NCBI GenBank assembly: GCA_001600455.1
Contig: BCKC01000006.1
Location: forward strand, 434,001 to 498,000
Origin: Endocalyx cinctus
Lineage: Eukaryota > Ascomycota > Sordariomycetes > Amphisphaeriales > Apiosporaceae
Direction: 5' to 3'
DNA: 64,000 bases
Below are positions 34,379 to 45,146 of this stretch, piece after piece. The notes beneath the pieces were generated by a model. That model was not told the origin of the DNA, made no database searches, and saw nothing but the letters and a program-made list of their open reading frames with translations. The position numbers and the translations under genes are program-made. The number at the start of each line of letters is the position of its first letter. Position 1 is the first letter of the stretch.

Positions 34379-37330
34379 CGTGACCTGGTACCAAAGGCTG
34401 AGAACGAATGAGTCGTACGTGTATGGTACTAAGGTTCTCAATTAAAATGATTTCCTTGAACTTTTTTTCCTTGATGGGAGAGGAGAGTAATACCAGACTA
34501 CTCGGCAGGATTTCCTAACCCTTTATATGCACAAAAAGCCTTTCAAGAAAGGTAGCCGGGCTGCGATGTGTTATTCTTTCTCACCTCCTGGATGATATTC
34601 CTTTTTTTTTCTACCTGTTTCGAAGGCCCCAAAGAATTTAATTACATGCATTTGGGGGCTGCAGATTGTCTTGTTGCCCTGATGCAATTGGAGATTTGGA
34701 AGAAGTTGGGGGGCTTTGCAACGTCTCAATGCGCGACACAGCTGATGATATTAATTAAAATGTCACCACACGGATTTAAAATTAGATCTCAATATGAGTC
34801 GAGTTAAATATACCCTAATTTTCTATAATCTTTATGTGTATATGCCGCTACTGGAGCTTTCTCAGCTCGTCGCTGGTTATTCCGAGGGGCCATTCAACTG
34901 CATATTTAAACGTATTTGATGGTGTGCTGATCGATATATAATTATATCTATTTAGCCCTCTGACATTAAACTCTTTGGTCACAGACTCGATTATTAGTAT
35001 ATGGTGGTAAAATATAATTTTTATAGTATACTGGTGCGTGAGTTGTCCTGGACTCGGGCGCAAAGATCTTACAACTGAGTAGCCCTCGCGTATCAAATTA
35101 TAAGGGGGTTTATAATAAACATTATATGATGATTAACTAGTATATAAAATATAAAAGTATTAATTATATAACTTGGAAATCAGTAAAGAGTAGTTTTATA
35201 TAGAGCTGTGACGGGGAAGTGGAACAATTACAGGGGGTTATATTCAGTAGAGGTGAAATCAATCTCACCATACCGGTCCGGGAGATTCACCAGTCCCCCA
35301 AAAGGATGCGACAGGCTGCCTCAGGCTCCCAAACTGTACATATAGAGATATGACTGAACCTATACCCCTCTTTCATCTTACAGTTTTGTCAACACAGCAA
35401 TCTGAAGAGATAGTGTACTTTTGAAGACGAAGAAGAAATTTAAGCAATTAGTTCTGAAGATAACACAGTCTTCCCAAGACATACCCTCAAGTTCCAGCGA
35501 GAGTGAACTTCCGGTCAACAGGCAACTATTGGTAAGGACAATGCGGGGAATGATGCGGGACGATATAATTACCACGGCAGCGGAGGATAGCGCATCGAAA
35601 GAATGCGAGCGAGGCGGATACGAAGAAGAATCGTCGGAGCCGGATTTCTTGAACACGGCTGCCGGAGGCGTCTCCGGTACATTAAGTCGCGTCTTGAGCC
35701 GGGTCTCTACCAATGCGAGCCGCAGTCCCGGTTCTCCCCCGGATGTGTTGCGCAGGGATGATCGTTATAATATGGTCACGCGTAACATACGTAATATAAC
35801 TAACATTCCCAGTAGTTTAGGGTAATTTACCATACGAATTACACCGAAACAACCCCTTTACTTCGTGTATATAAGTTATTCAACATAACGCACTATAGTC
35901 AGTAGAATAGTTGAATAATTAGACCTCATCATACATATGTTTTCTCTCATATCGGCCGCATTTTAGCATCACTTTCGCCAAGAAGCTCGTGAGTGGTATG
36001 TGCTACGCCCCATTAGTATACCGGGTACGACAGCTGGCGTGGATATCGACGTAACACGGGCCGAGAAGCTCCGGTGATGGACACAGAAAGAGATTGAGGA
36101 GATCGAGATCCAAAGCAGAGTTCAAAAACATCGGTAGGATTACTTTGTGTTTCATTTGGTTATGAATGAAAGGAAAATGCTTTTAACTAATCACGTGCAT
36201 TGTAAGCATTTGACACGATAATCGTGAATACCAGTGGTATAAGATAATGGCGGTTACGTTGGAGTGTGGGACAGCACAGTTACGTAGACGGATCTTATCA
36301 GTGAGACAAGGGTGCAGTTTGAGAGTCGAGTGACTATTGCATTGATTTTTGACCTTCTATTCTATCTTTTCGGGGCGGAAGCTCTCCCTTACATAGACAT
36401 ATCCTACTGGGGCGACCCGGAGGGTAGCCGCAGACATGTATCGTAGTCCCCGGGATATTTCAGACACTGATAGCTGGTCACCATCAGGCTCCTCAAAAGA
36501 AAATTGAGTATTTTGATTAATGACAATTAGGGAGCGACTAGTATATTCGGAGGACATGATGTCTATCAACTTTTCACACCTTAAAACCAGAATTCTAGAT
36601 ATTGCACTATCACCATTCTTGTTGCCTATCCAGAATCTGCCAATAAATTCCTGACAGACTATAGTTTACCCTCGGGCACGTTTTTAGTGCTACGGTATTC
36701 AAGAATAATTATTTCTTGTCATAGTAACGACATGGTCTATCTTTTTTAGTATAGATACCGCTTTTTCTTAGCTTTACACGCTTGCTGGAAATCATCGTTA
36801 ATAGTCCTGGAAGTAATTCCTTAGCCCTATCAGCAGCTGTAAGTGTCTAGAATTTATTTATTATGTTGTGCTTACAATTTATATCAGGCTGGACTTCAAG
36901 TGTTTCGAGATGTGGAATGATCTTCGCTGCGATGGGAGTTATTAGAAATAATACGGAGATTGTCACTAATTAACGTGGAAGTTTTTAGTGTCATGCATCA
37001 ACGATCTCACATGCCGCAAGTACTGTTGAGTTAACTTCATTGTCCTCCAATGTCACAGAAATAAACGACTTGTAACATCGCAGCTACAATCAGGTAGATT
37101 CAGCGAGTAGTCTGAGATATAGACGTACGAATATTGAAACTGTTGAATTGGCTCTGGACGTACTGTTCAAATAAAGTATATTACTACTCTGTTCATTCTT
37201 GTTGTTCTTCTCAAGTTCAAGAGATTTCCGTACGATAATATGGTTAGTACCTATTACCAATATTTCAACAGAAACGGATATAGAAGTTTCAGAAATAGCG
37301 AACAAAGAGTTAGACATACAACAGTTCTAT
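34379..37330. other. AT-rich intergenic region
   Basis: It contains only one frame worth noting (35421-35825). The rest is AT-rich with no recognised gene or RNA. Confidence 0.45.
35421..35825 (+). CDS. Possible small hydrophilic protein
   Basis: A 134-codon frame begins MKTKKKFKQLVLKITQSSQD and is Ser/Arg/Glu-rich with no hydrophobic segment. The middle part (SGTLSRVLSRVSTNASRSPG) looks more like a coding linker than random AT-rich DNA. There is no recognisable domain, splice partner or promoter. It could be a fragment of a decayed gene or chance. Confidence 0.25.
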   Translation: MKTKKKFKQLVLKITQSSQDIPSSSSESELPVNRQLLVRTMRGMMRDDIITTAAEDSASKECERGGYEEESSEPDFLNTAAGGVSGTLSRVLSRVSTNASRSPGSPPDVLRRDDRYNMVTRNIRNITNIPSSLG

Positions 37331-37403
37331 GCTACACCCGAAAGTTTCTCTTAACAATTTCCTTTGTCGTGCATGATCCTGAGACGGTGCTGCTTTAACC
37401 TGA
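37331..37403. repeat. Dispersed repeat, copy A
   Basis: This 73-base block (GCTACACCC ... GATCCTGAG ... GCTTTAACCTGA) aligns along its whole length, by eye about three quarters identical, with 43581-43654. Both copies sit at the edge of relic-like DNA, so it is probably the end of an unidentified mobile element. Confidence 0.65.
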
Positions 37404-37430
37404 GCCGCGGGTGAGCCGGTAAGGATATCC

Positions 37431-37472
37431 ATTATTGGACATCTATTGTTGGATGTCCACTGTTGGATATCA
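37431..37472. repeat. Three tandem 14-base units
   Basis: Three diverged 14-mers follow each other: ATTATTGGACATCT, ATTGTTGGATGTCC and ACTGTTGGATATCA. The first two together can also pair as an inverted repeat (GGACATC / GATGTCC). They lie at the start of the LTR-like segment. Confidence 0.7.
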
Positions 37473-37774
37473 TATTAACATAACGCGTTGATAACCGACT
37501 AACCCGGATTCGGCGATTCTCCTGAGCATGCCCTGAGTAGAACCTGAGTAAAGCGGCGACTAACTGAGCAGTTGACCAGGGTCGGATAGGGCAACTTTCG
37601 TGAAAGACAACAGTTGAACCAGGATGCAGCCAGGAGGAGGAGGAGGAAAAGGAGGCCGAGAATGAAAATTTTGATATAAATAAAGACCAATTAAAATCGG
37701 CAGCGAGTCTTGATGAATTCGTGGATTTGGTTTCGGAAAACACGGGTATCCTGGGAAATTGTATGCGTTCAATA
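37461..37774 (+). mobile_element. Possible solo LTR (copia-like), relic
   Basis: The segment starts TGTTGGATATCATATTAACA, like the TGTTGGA 5' ends of many fungal copia LTRs. It carries a TATA-type box (TATAAATAAAG at 37675-37685) and could end near TTCAATA at 37768-37774. I see no second copy, primer-binding site or clear target-site duplication in the window, so the assignment and boundaries are weak. Confidence 0.3.
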
Positions 37775-38107
37775 TGCTTCACTCTGATCTGGGGACCATG
37801 GAAACAAGGCCTAAGTTGATCGAGTTTCTATTGTTAAAAGCTCCCGTTTCACGGTGGCAAGGTCCGTGTGCATTGTAAGACCAGCACCATCTTTGAGGCA
37901 TTGACCTGATCTGCCCAATAGTTGGGTTCAGCAGAGGGCTACAAAAATTGTCTTGTCGACTCGATAATCTGGAGGTGGCATCGGCCATCAAGAACCATTC
38001 AGGCTCGAGAGACGATTTCAGAATCATCATCACTATGATCAATCACGTTGTTCTACCTCTTCTAATCTACATACTAAGTGACTAGTAATAATCAAAATCA
38101 AATGTAT
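37775..38107. other. 3' flank of sulfotransferase-like gene
   Basis: No gene is seen. It separates the LTR-like segment from the stop codon of the sulfotransferase-like gene. Confidence 0.4.
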
Positions 38108-39000
38108 CTATTGAGAATTGACGCGATACCACCAAAGGCCTGCGACGGCTACTACCGCCGCGATAAATGGGGCAGCTTTGCGACCAGCTGTCTTAGCAAT
38201 ATAGAACAGCTTCTGTGCCTGGTCCTTTTTATGTGAATTTCGATCATTGACACGAGGAAAGGGCACACCTTCCGGAACATCTTTGCCCAAGAAGGAGCAC
38301 AGAGGCTCCCAACCATCGCCCATGCGGTATTCGAGCAACCTGTCTGGCGTAACCATCGATCGAATACGATCAAAGTAATTCTCGTATGCTCGGCGCGCGT
38401 GTTCTTCGTCCATCATGCTGCGACTCTGCACACCAAAGAAGCCGTAATGGACTTTCTCCATAGCGGCGCCAGCCCGAATGCCCAAGACGTACCGGGCTAT
38501 GAAGAGGGCCAGCTGCGGAAGTGGCTTGAACAGAGTATCGAGAAGCTCTGACTGGTAGCTCTCCCACCAGGGCTCGAAATCACGCTGAACAATCACTACT
38601 TTAGCGTTGGGATAGGCTCTGATGAGCTGGTCGGCAAACGGCGAGGCCAGATCAGTAGCGATGTCATACTTATTGATGGTTAGCTTCAATACGCGAGTAT
38701 GTAAACAAGATATTAAACTGTGTATTTATTCACCTCTGATCCCCAGAGTTCATCCCAATCCTGCCTCGTGAACGGCTTTTGTGGCCGGGCGCCGGGAACC
38801 CCAGGCCAAGTGGATTCGGCTGCCTGCTCATACCGACTCCAAGGAATACCCAACGTGTCATCTAATCCGTGATGCGTCTTGTATCCAAGAATTCTGTAGG
38901 CCGCCGCCATAGACGCGGTGGCCATTCGAAAGAGCGAAACATGGATTACTAACAGACCTGTCGAGGCTTCGACTTCGGCTTCGGGATTCATAGCGGTCAC
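38108..39000 (-). CDS. Sulfotransferase-like (P-loop fold) protein with C-terminal anchor
   Basis: Two exons, 39000-38734 and 38668-38108, with a 65-base phase-0 intron, giving 275 aa. The family resemblance is to the fungal Sulfotransfer_4 group: SMAAAYRILGYKTHHGLDD near the N-terminus, PFADQLIRAYPNAKVVIVQRDFEPWW (the 3'-phosphate binding strand-loop region), RAYENYFDRIRSMV, and DGWEPLCSFLGKDVPEGVPFPRVND near the end. A hydrophobic C-terminal segment (FIAAVVAVAGLWWYRV) suggests a tail anchor. The nucleotide loop, usually RTGT-like, here reads FRMATASM, so sulfonate-donor binding is doubtful. It may be a non-catalytic relative or an enzyme with an altered donor site. Confidence 0.82.
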
Positions 39001-41192
39001 CAGTGTTCGATGTTTCGTGGAAAAGCAACGTGAATAATTATCTAGTGTGTGCTACACTTGAGTGAATACGGAATAGCTGATATCAAAGAGGGCACGAAAG
39101 AGTGGAGTAAAAATAGAACAGCAAGATAGTGGACAGGGATTTCAGGGATCAGAGAGAAAGTTTGCATGGAGACACTAGAGCTTAGCTTTACTATGTAGTT
39201 CTCTACGTATAAATTTATGTACTCTATCGCCACAAACCAGATGGTTTGGTTAAAAGGGAACTCTCGATAACCAGGATACATACGAAAACATATTATCAAA
39301 GAGCTTAGAACCCGAGAGGAAGCCCGCGAGATACCGAAGCAGGTTCCGAATTAAAATCTTATATTTAGTCTTAACCTCTGGTGCATGCGAATAATGTAAT
39401 TCTGGCTAGCGCTTATCCGTCTTTCGAGATTTACTACGCTGCGATCTGGACGCGAGTCCGGCAGGGATTTAATGTTTTAATCATTAAATATTTACTACTC
39501 CCCGACTCAAATCGGAGAAACGGGTGCGGCGGCAGACCAGTAGTCCTCATTATGCGCAAATACCTGGCAAGACCCTACTCGCTTCATCTACATATGTTTA
39601 ACGTAAGCTTGACAAAATAGCCCATCGTGGACGAGTTACGGATAAATATCAAGACCGGTCGGGCGACTGAAGATATTGCGAAAGGTATCATCACCGATCT
39701 CAGCATAGCAAGCTTGGCGATTATAAGGAACTCTTATTCGTCTTGGCACTCCTTGTTAACTCTATCCCGACCGCGCCGCGCGACACCCCGGTCATGGTGG
39801 GGAAAAAAGCGGTTATCTCCGGAGTATGCTTCCTGTTATCGACGCGGAGACGATGAAGATGCCCATGCCTTCGCTACCAATATTTCGAACCAAACAACGG
39901 ACGCGACAAAAGTGATTGCTGAGATTTGGCTCATATTTTCTTTTCTTTGTCCCTTTTTTTTTTTAATCAATCGTGAGGCTCCGTCCTCTGGATTGAGATA
40001 TGTCTAGCCGGTTCTCACCCACCCTGGCGACAATACATGTGTGTCATTAGAATCTATTGTCCTGTCTTTTTTCAGAGGATAAGAGAATTGTTCAACGCGA
40101 GTTGGTGTTATGTTGTGTTTGAAATAAACAATTTCTTCAATTTCTGATTCTCTGTAAAGGGAACGGGAGAAAGAGATTAGGAAAATATATGCTGCTTGTA
40201 TATCTATCCACCAATTATAATGAATAATACTGATGTACCGGCGCAAGAACGTTATAGAGCAATAATTTAATTACCTAATGTTGTATTACATTTCCCGGAC
40301 GGTGAAGTTGATGCCGAACTCGGGAAGATCAGCAAACATAATTATTGCCATCATATTTAGTAAGATGATGTCAATAAGAAATCAACACTGAATTAATAGT
40401 ATATCCATCAATCAAGCCATAGCTCCCATCGGCACGTTGTCAATGTCAATGATTCATTACCAAATCTTTTTTGACAATACATAGTAAATAAGAGATCGTC
40501 ATGATACTAATCTTGGCATTGGTGGATTAGATAAACTATTGTGCAAGGATTCGTTTTGGGTACACCGGTCCCCTGCCCCTGTACTCCTGTCGATCTCTAG
40601 TCTCAAGATAGTATCGGTTCCCATTCACCGACCTTCGGTATATTCCAATACTATGTACACAGTAGTTTATATTACTATAGTCTATTCAAAATAACAAATT
40701 AGAGATAAATTTAACTCTAAGCCCATAATTAGCTACCAAGAAGAGTTTGTCTGAATGTGGGCTTCCATACCAAAATGGGGCACACCCACAGATGTTCATT
40801 CCGTTTGTATGAACTCAGTATCGCGTTACTCTTTTTGTAAGATTTGTGACTTTCAAAAAGGTAAAAGATTATCGTCTTAACTTCCTTTTTTCTTTCCGAT
40901 GAGCATCTCTGCCTTTTTCGGCTTGCAGGTATTCAATATCATAAAAATCTAATAATGTAGCGTAGTTAGTTTTATTGGGAGAGGCAAAGTCTATAAAGAC
41001 TCAAAGCCGTTCCTTTGATCTGATAATCGATGTAGCTAGAATCTATTCGCAAGGAGCATACTGTCGCTAAGTGGCCATAAATACGAAAGTAGAATCACGA
41101 CAAAAAAAAGTCAAGTTCTAGACATCTTGACTCTATTCCAGTCAATTATTTCTTCGTGTCTTTTGAACATCAAGTTAAATCCCGTCAACATC
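39001..41192. other. AT-rich intergenic region
   Basis: No gene is recognised. The last 120 bases form the presumed promoter of the Kex2-repeat precursor, with a TATA-like CATAAATAC at 41076-41084. Confidence 0.45.
41076..41084 (+). promoter_or_regulatory. TATA-like box of repeat-peptide precursor
   Basis: CATAAATAC lies about 110 bases upstream of the ATG at 41193, a usual fungal TATA-to-start distance. Seen by pattern only. Confidence 0.4.
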
Positions 41193-41645
41193 ATGAAGTT
41201 CCAAACTATTTCGTCTGCCCTCTTCCTCGCCGCGACGGTCGCCGCCGCGCCGAGACCCGTGGCGCTGGACCTCCCATCTAACTTGCCCAACGGCACTCAT
41301 CTTCCTCCTCCCCCTCCCACTCTCATGCCACCACCACCTGCCACCCGCAGCTTCCTGAAGCGCCAGAACGACACTCAGCCTCCCCTGCCGCCGTTCATCC
41401 CACCGCCGCCTCCCGCTACCGGCATCGTCTCTAAGCGTCAAAATGACACTCAGCCACCTCTGCCGCCATTCATCCCGCCGCCGCCTGCGGCCGTGGGCAG
41501 CGTTACGAAGCGTCAAAATGACACTCAGCCTCCCCTACCGCCATTCATCCCGCCACCTCCTCCCGCTGCGCGCGGTCTTCTGAGGCGCCAAAATGACACC
41601 ATGCCGCCGCCTCCTCCTCCGTTCATCCCACCAACTCACAACTAA
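41193..41645 (+). CDS. Secreted Kex2-processed repeat precursor (proline-rich peptides)
   Basis: A single exon of 150 aa. I start at MKFQTISSALFLAATVAAAP, which is a clean signal peptide; the frame extends upstream but without this feature. After a Pro-rich spacer, dibasic sites KR56-57, KR81-82, KR106-107 and RR131-132 each precede a repeat starting QNDT. Three 23-residue repeats share QNDTQPPLPPFIPPPP, then differ in the last six or so residues (ATGIVS, AAVGSVT, AARGLL). The fourth is shorter (QNDTMPPPPPPFIPP plus THN). Kex2 cleavage in the Golgi would release Gln-initiated, Pro-rich peptides with an NDT glycosylation sequon; the N-terminal Gln could cyclise. This is the layout of fungal KEP/RiPP precursors. 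No cysteine or aromatic residue except Phe is in the core. No UstY-type enzyme is visible nearby. Function unknown. Confidence 0.88.
   Translation: MKFQTISSALFLAATVAAAPRPVALDLPSNLPNGTHLPPPPPTLMPPPPATRSFLKRQNDTQPPLPPFIPPPPPATGIVSKRQNDTQPPLPPFIPPPPAAVGSVTKRQNDTQPPLPPFIPPPPPAARGLLRRQNDTMPPPPPPFIPPTHN
41358..41645 (+). repeat. Four tandem 75-base coding repeats
   Basis: The unit encodes dibasic-QNDT-Pro-rich core and repeats with an exact 25-codon period at 41358, 41433, 41508 and 41583 (last copy truncated at the stop). Third-position changes between copies show they are not a recent collapse artefact. Confidence 0.95.
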
Positions 41646-42517
41646 TTAAAGAATGGGAACGGAAGAAGGAGAACTAAGCAAGGCATTATCGATCATCAAT
41701 CAAGGCGGAGAGGGTCCGGTGAATCTGGAGGAAGAGAGTGGAGAGAGGAGATAGGCTTTTTTTTTTCTTGAGTGGTGTCACGATGTTTAAGGGGGAGGGA
41801 AAACTTCAATTCTTCACTGTGCCGAAACGAGATTTACTTATTTTTTTTTCTGGCGTTGACACACTTTTTACAATCGCCAACCATGTATATACGAAGTATC
41901 GTCCGATTCATTTTGTCAGACTTGCCCTGTTGGCAAAGGCTGGGAGCATTTTGTCATTTACCTTTTGAGAGTCAATTTATTTTTCGTCTTTTCTTTTCCA
42001 AGCTCTTTAAGCCATCTTGGAGATTGTTGTATGCGAAAACTGTCTTCTTTTCGCATACAACGATTATTCTATTCAATTTCATGTATATATTATTATCTAT
42101 TATTATTCGTTTCGTACTTTGAAAGAGTGTCGTTAAGCGTTGGTGCAATATAACAGTTTCAATGGACAGGAAATTCTCAATTTAACGTAGTTTTCATTTA
42201 TTATAATTATACCGCAAAGTCATGGTAATGAGGTGGTAATCAAAATGAAATACTGACGACTGAAAATGCGATGCTGTACAGCCAGCCAGCTATACTAAAT
42301 TAAAATTTGATAGTCATTTAAGTGGCTATTATATATTACAAGCAACGTGAATACATTTTGTCAACTTTCCCTAACTGCGTTTGACGACTATTTCTCTCTA
42401 AATCTTTCCGTGACGAGTCACGACACAACAGCTGTCTCCCACTTACGGCAGCTTCATGTTATTACCCACGGCACTCCTCTGTAATGAAGTACGTATAAGT
42501 ATACACGTACATTCAGT
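41646..42517. other. 3' flanks of two secreted-protein genes
   Basis: This lies between the convergent 3' ends of the repeat precursor (+) and the small secreted protein (-). It is T-rich. No gene or RNA was seen. Confidence 0.5.
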
Positions 42518-43410
42518 TCAACAATAGGTAGCCTTGCCCCAGGCGTTGGCGCAAAAGTTCAAATCCTGCCCAAATTTCGAATAGCCGATGAGAAATGTGC
42601 CTGTCGCCGCATTTGGAATACCAGCACCTGCGGCACGTTCACCACAATGATCCGCTATATAGTCATACATATCTACTATGTCTGCCGCAATCACCTTCTG
42701 GGGACGAACATCGTTGTTGCACACATAGGCTGCCTTTGAATTCGGGGTGGTTAGTACATAATATTGTTCGGTCTATACGGTAGTTAAACCTTTAAATAAA
42801 GTATCAGACTTACTACATTGTATCGAATAACGTACCAGGCCATACGGCCTTGTATTATGTGTCTTTTTTTCGCCTGTAATACATAGAAGTTGGCTACCTT
42901 TTCAGAACCTCGGTGGGAAAGACGACTTGAATAGAATTTTGCGTTTGATAATGGAACGTGCTTACAATAACCTCCAAATATTCCAAAGCGGATTTTCGTC
43001 TTTTCTTATTCATGAATTGCCTGCTAGTGATTAGTCTTTCCTGCTCTCGACACGCTTATCTTAAGACGTGAAAATAAACGAGAACATCATAAGGTATAAC
43101 AAACAAATCATTCAACAACAACAAAAACAACTCAGAGTACATACTGGCAGTGGCACCTGACTTGAGATTTACCGTAATTGGGTGGGCTGTGCCAAAACTG
43201 CGTATTTTCTTCTTCTTTTACGGAAAGCCGCTCTGGCGCAGGTACAACGGAAGTGAAATTATCACTACCGTATATGCTCCGATGTACCTCGTTTCCCTCA
43301 TCGTCGAGATAAGCTTCGTATATCCCGTCCATGATTCCTTCCGGTATCTTCCATGCTGCGGAAATTGAGGTGAGGCAAAAGATGGAGATACCGAGACTTG
43401 ATAGGCGCAT
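42518..43410 (-). CDS. Small secreted cysteine-containing protein, four exons
   Basis: Exons 43410-43145, 43020-42966, 42873-42814 and 42733-42518 total 597 bases, 198 aa; the phases match and donors are GTATGT, GTAAGC and GTAAGT. MRLSSLGISIFCLTSISAA is a signal peptide. The mature part is acidic, then has CHC, a CNN motif after WYVIRYNVAAYV, and three more cysteines toward the C-terminus (HCGER, FCANAW, final Cys), six in all, an even number that fits disulfides. The two internal exons (55 and 60 bases) were found by frame continuity and are the weakest part. It is an effector-like or wall-associated secreted protein; no family is certain. Confidence 0.65.
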
Positions 43411-43580
43411 TGTGTCCTTTTGTATAGAGTCAAGAAATTCTTTTATGATGTGCTGTTATATTGTTTTTTTCTCTCTCTCTTCAGATGATTGTGGAATATA
43501 TTATCTTTAAAAAAAAAAAAAAAGGGGGGGGGGGGGGGGAGAGAGAGAGAGAGAGAGGGAAAAAAGTTTGCCTTTTAGTT
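43411..43580. repeat. Homopolymer and (GA)n low-complexity block
   Basis: Promoter-proximal region of the small secreted protein. It holds a CT run near 43471, then about 15 A (43509-43523), 16 G (43524-43539) and ten GA units to 43559. Confidence 0.85.
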
Positions 43581-43654
43581 GCTACACCCCCAAGTTGCGC
43601 CCTTAGCAACTTTCTTCTCCGAGTACGATCCTGAGCTGGTGCCGCTTTAACCTG
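43581..43654. repeat. Dispersed repeat, copy B
   Basis: This matches copy A (37331-37403) from GCTACACCC to GCTTTAACCTGA. The sequences diverge after that point: copy A continues into the 14-base repeats, copy B into a broken reading frame. Confidence 0.65.
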
Positions 43655-44760
43655 ATGGTAAAACGCACGTATACTCCAACTTTAGATAAAGAGAGAATAC
43701 TATACTTCCTAGACGCCTTTCATAACCAAGGTATAATCATAAGGACAAACTATAACCTTGAAGAAAGCGCTAAGAGCACCAATTTTTCCGCGCATGTCGA
43801 GCGCCTCGCAACTATCGTCAAAATTAATACGAAGCTACTCCCGAATAATATTAAAGAATAATGCGTAATCGACGCAGTATCTATCATTAAGTTGATAAAC
43901 TCGAGCTCGGACGATGCGTAATTATTACCTTCGAGAGATTCTTTAGTTGCCAAAGAGAGCAAGATAACACGTCTCTTCTACAACTGGGTGTGTGTCTCCT
44001 ATCCCCCCTAAAATAACACTACCTATCTTGTGTGATTTACGTCCAGCTAAGGAGAACCGAACCAGCGCTTATCTACAGCCCTGAAAATTGAGGCAACAGC
44101 CGCATTTATTGTGCGTGGAACGCTAACGGCAAATGCCGACGCATTGCTTATATTAGTAGATAAATGATCGCCTTAAGTGCCCTGTAAATTACCGAATCGT
44201 CCACTAATATCACTAGTACTACGGGAGATATCTAACCTAGCTTATTCCCTTTCTTTTGATATCACGCTTAAGAGCGACTCAACATCGTCTATCTCGCTCT
44301 CTAAGGCTACGGATGAGTTTCGATAACGGGATATTAGTATTCTCGGCGAGGAATTTGAGATATGCGCCTTCGTTAAGGACGCATTCCGGATTGAATAACG
44401 GCACATGCACATATTCGTTATGCTTCCGCTACTCGGTGGGCCGTGCTCCTCTTGATTCAGGTACCACCGCAGAGGTAGTACTTTCTTTCGGGGGTTACGG
44501 TGATGCACTGATCTTGGCGCTCCGGGCTGGTCGGGGCCGCCACGTGGACGAATAACTAAAAAAAAGAAAGAAAGAAAATGGAATAGGAAGAAAAAGTATA
44601 CGACGCGCTTACTAATTATAGCGCGGTTGAAATACACTAGCTTTATTCCTTGGCGATCTTGCGGGAACCCGACTGGGCCTGCTGGGACTCCATCCCGGCA
44701 CCGCCACGTACCGTCCACTGCCGGTGCCCACCTAGCCGCATGCCCCACAAGGTTATTACG
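43655..44760. mobile_element. Decayed mobile-element-like segment
   Basis: A frame beginning MVKRTYTPTLDKERILYFLD runs to a TAA at 43859, and coding-like sequence continues in the same frame (CVIDAVSIIKLINSSSDDA) to another TAA, as in a mutated gene. Further on, the minus strand at 44242-44748 reads a second broken segment (SVALESEIDDVESLLSVI, and a Pro/Arg-rich stretch interrupted by a Phe-rich insert). Next to the dispersed repeat, this looks like a mutated transposon or retroelement. No transposase or reverse-transcriptase motif could be confirmed. Confidence 0.4.
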
Positions 44761-45146
44761 CGGCTACATTACTACATGTGCACTGAAATTGTAAAGTGAG
44801 GAGCTGAGTGTGAGATCACTAAGAGATCGCCAAGTGGAAAATCGCGATGAAATTAGAATGTGGGACAACCCTAAAGGCGGTGTTCAGTGCGAAGGTGAGT
44901 TCGGCTTTCCTTATATTTATAGACTTTGGGGGCTCGTTAGGTGCCCCACCTACTTTGTGACTTAGTTATACAGTTCTTCAAGCCTCTTTATATGTACTAA
45001 ATTTATGATATTCAGTCAAATATACTGATCAAAATCCAGCCTTTAACTTGATATCATATCCCAGGTACTGTCGCGATGGGCTTTTAAACATAATATATGT
45101 AGGCTCCGGCTTTTTGCTAGGTACTGATCCGGTCTGCTTGTCACAT
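44761..45146. other. Intergenic
   Basis: Nothing recognised between the relic and the LysM pseudogene. Confidence 0.4.

Noticed and set aside
37432..37782. Minus-strand frame of 116 codons
   Set aside because: It lies within the LTR-like segment, has no domain and its frame is unsupported by neighbours.
39627..40007. 126-codon plus-strand frame
   Set aside because: No domain, signal peptide or splice partner; the end is a Phe-rich low-complexity tail.
41111..41516. Minus-strand frames opposite the repeat precursor
   Set aside because: Arg/Trp/Gly-rich shadows of the Pro-rich repeats; the plus strand has the signal peptide and Kex2 sites.
41358..41645. CRISPR-like regular repeat
   Set aside because: The repeat is coding with a 25-codon period and no spacer structure, in a eukaryote.
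44242..44748. Minus-strand 168-codon frame as a real gene
   Set aside because: It contains a Phe-rich low-complexity insert and no plausible start or end context, so it is treated as part of the relic.
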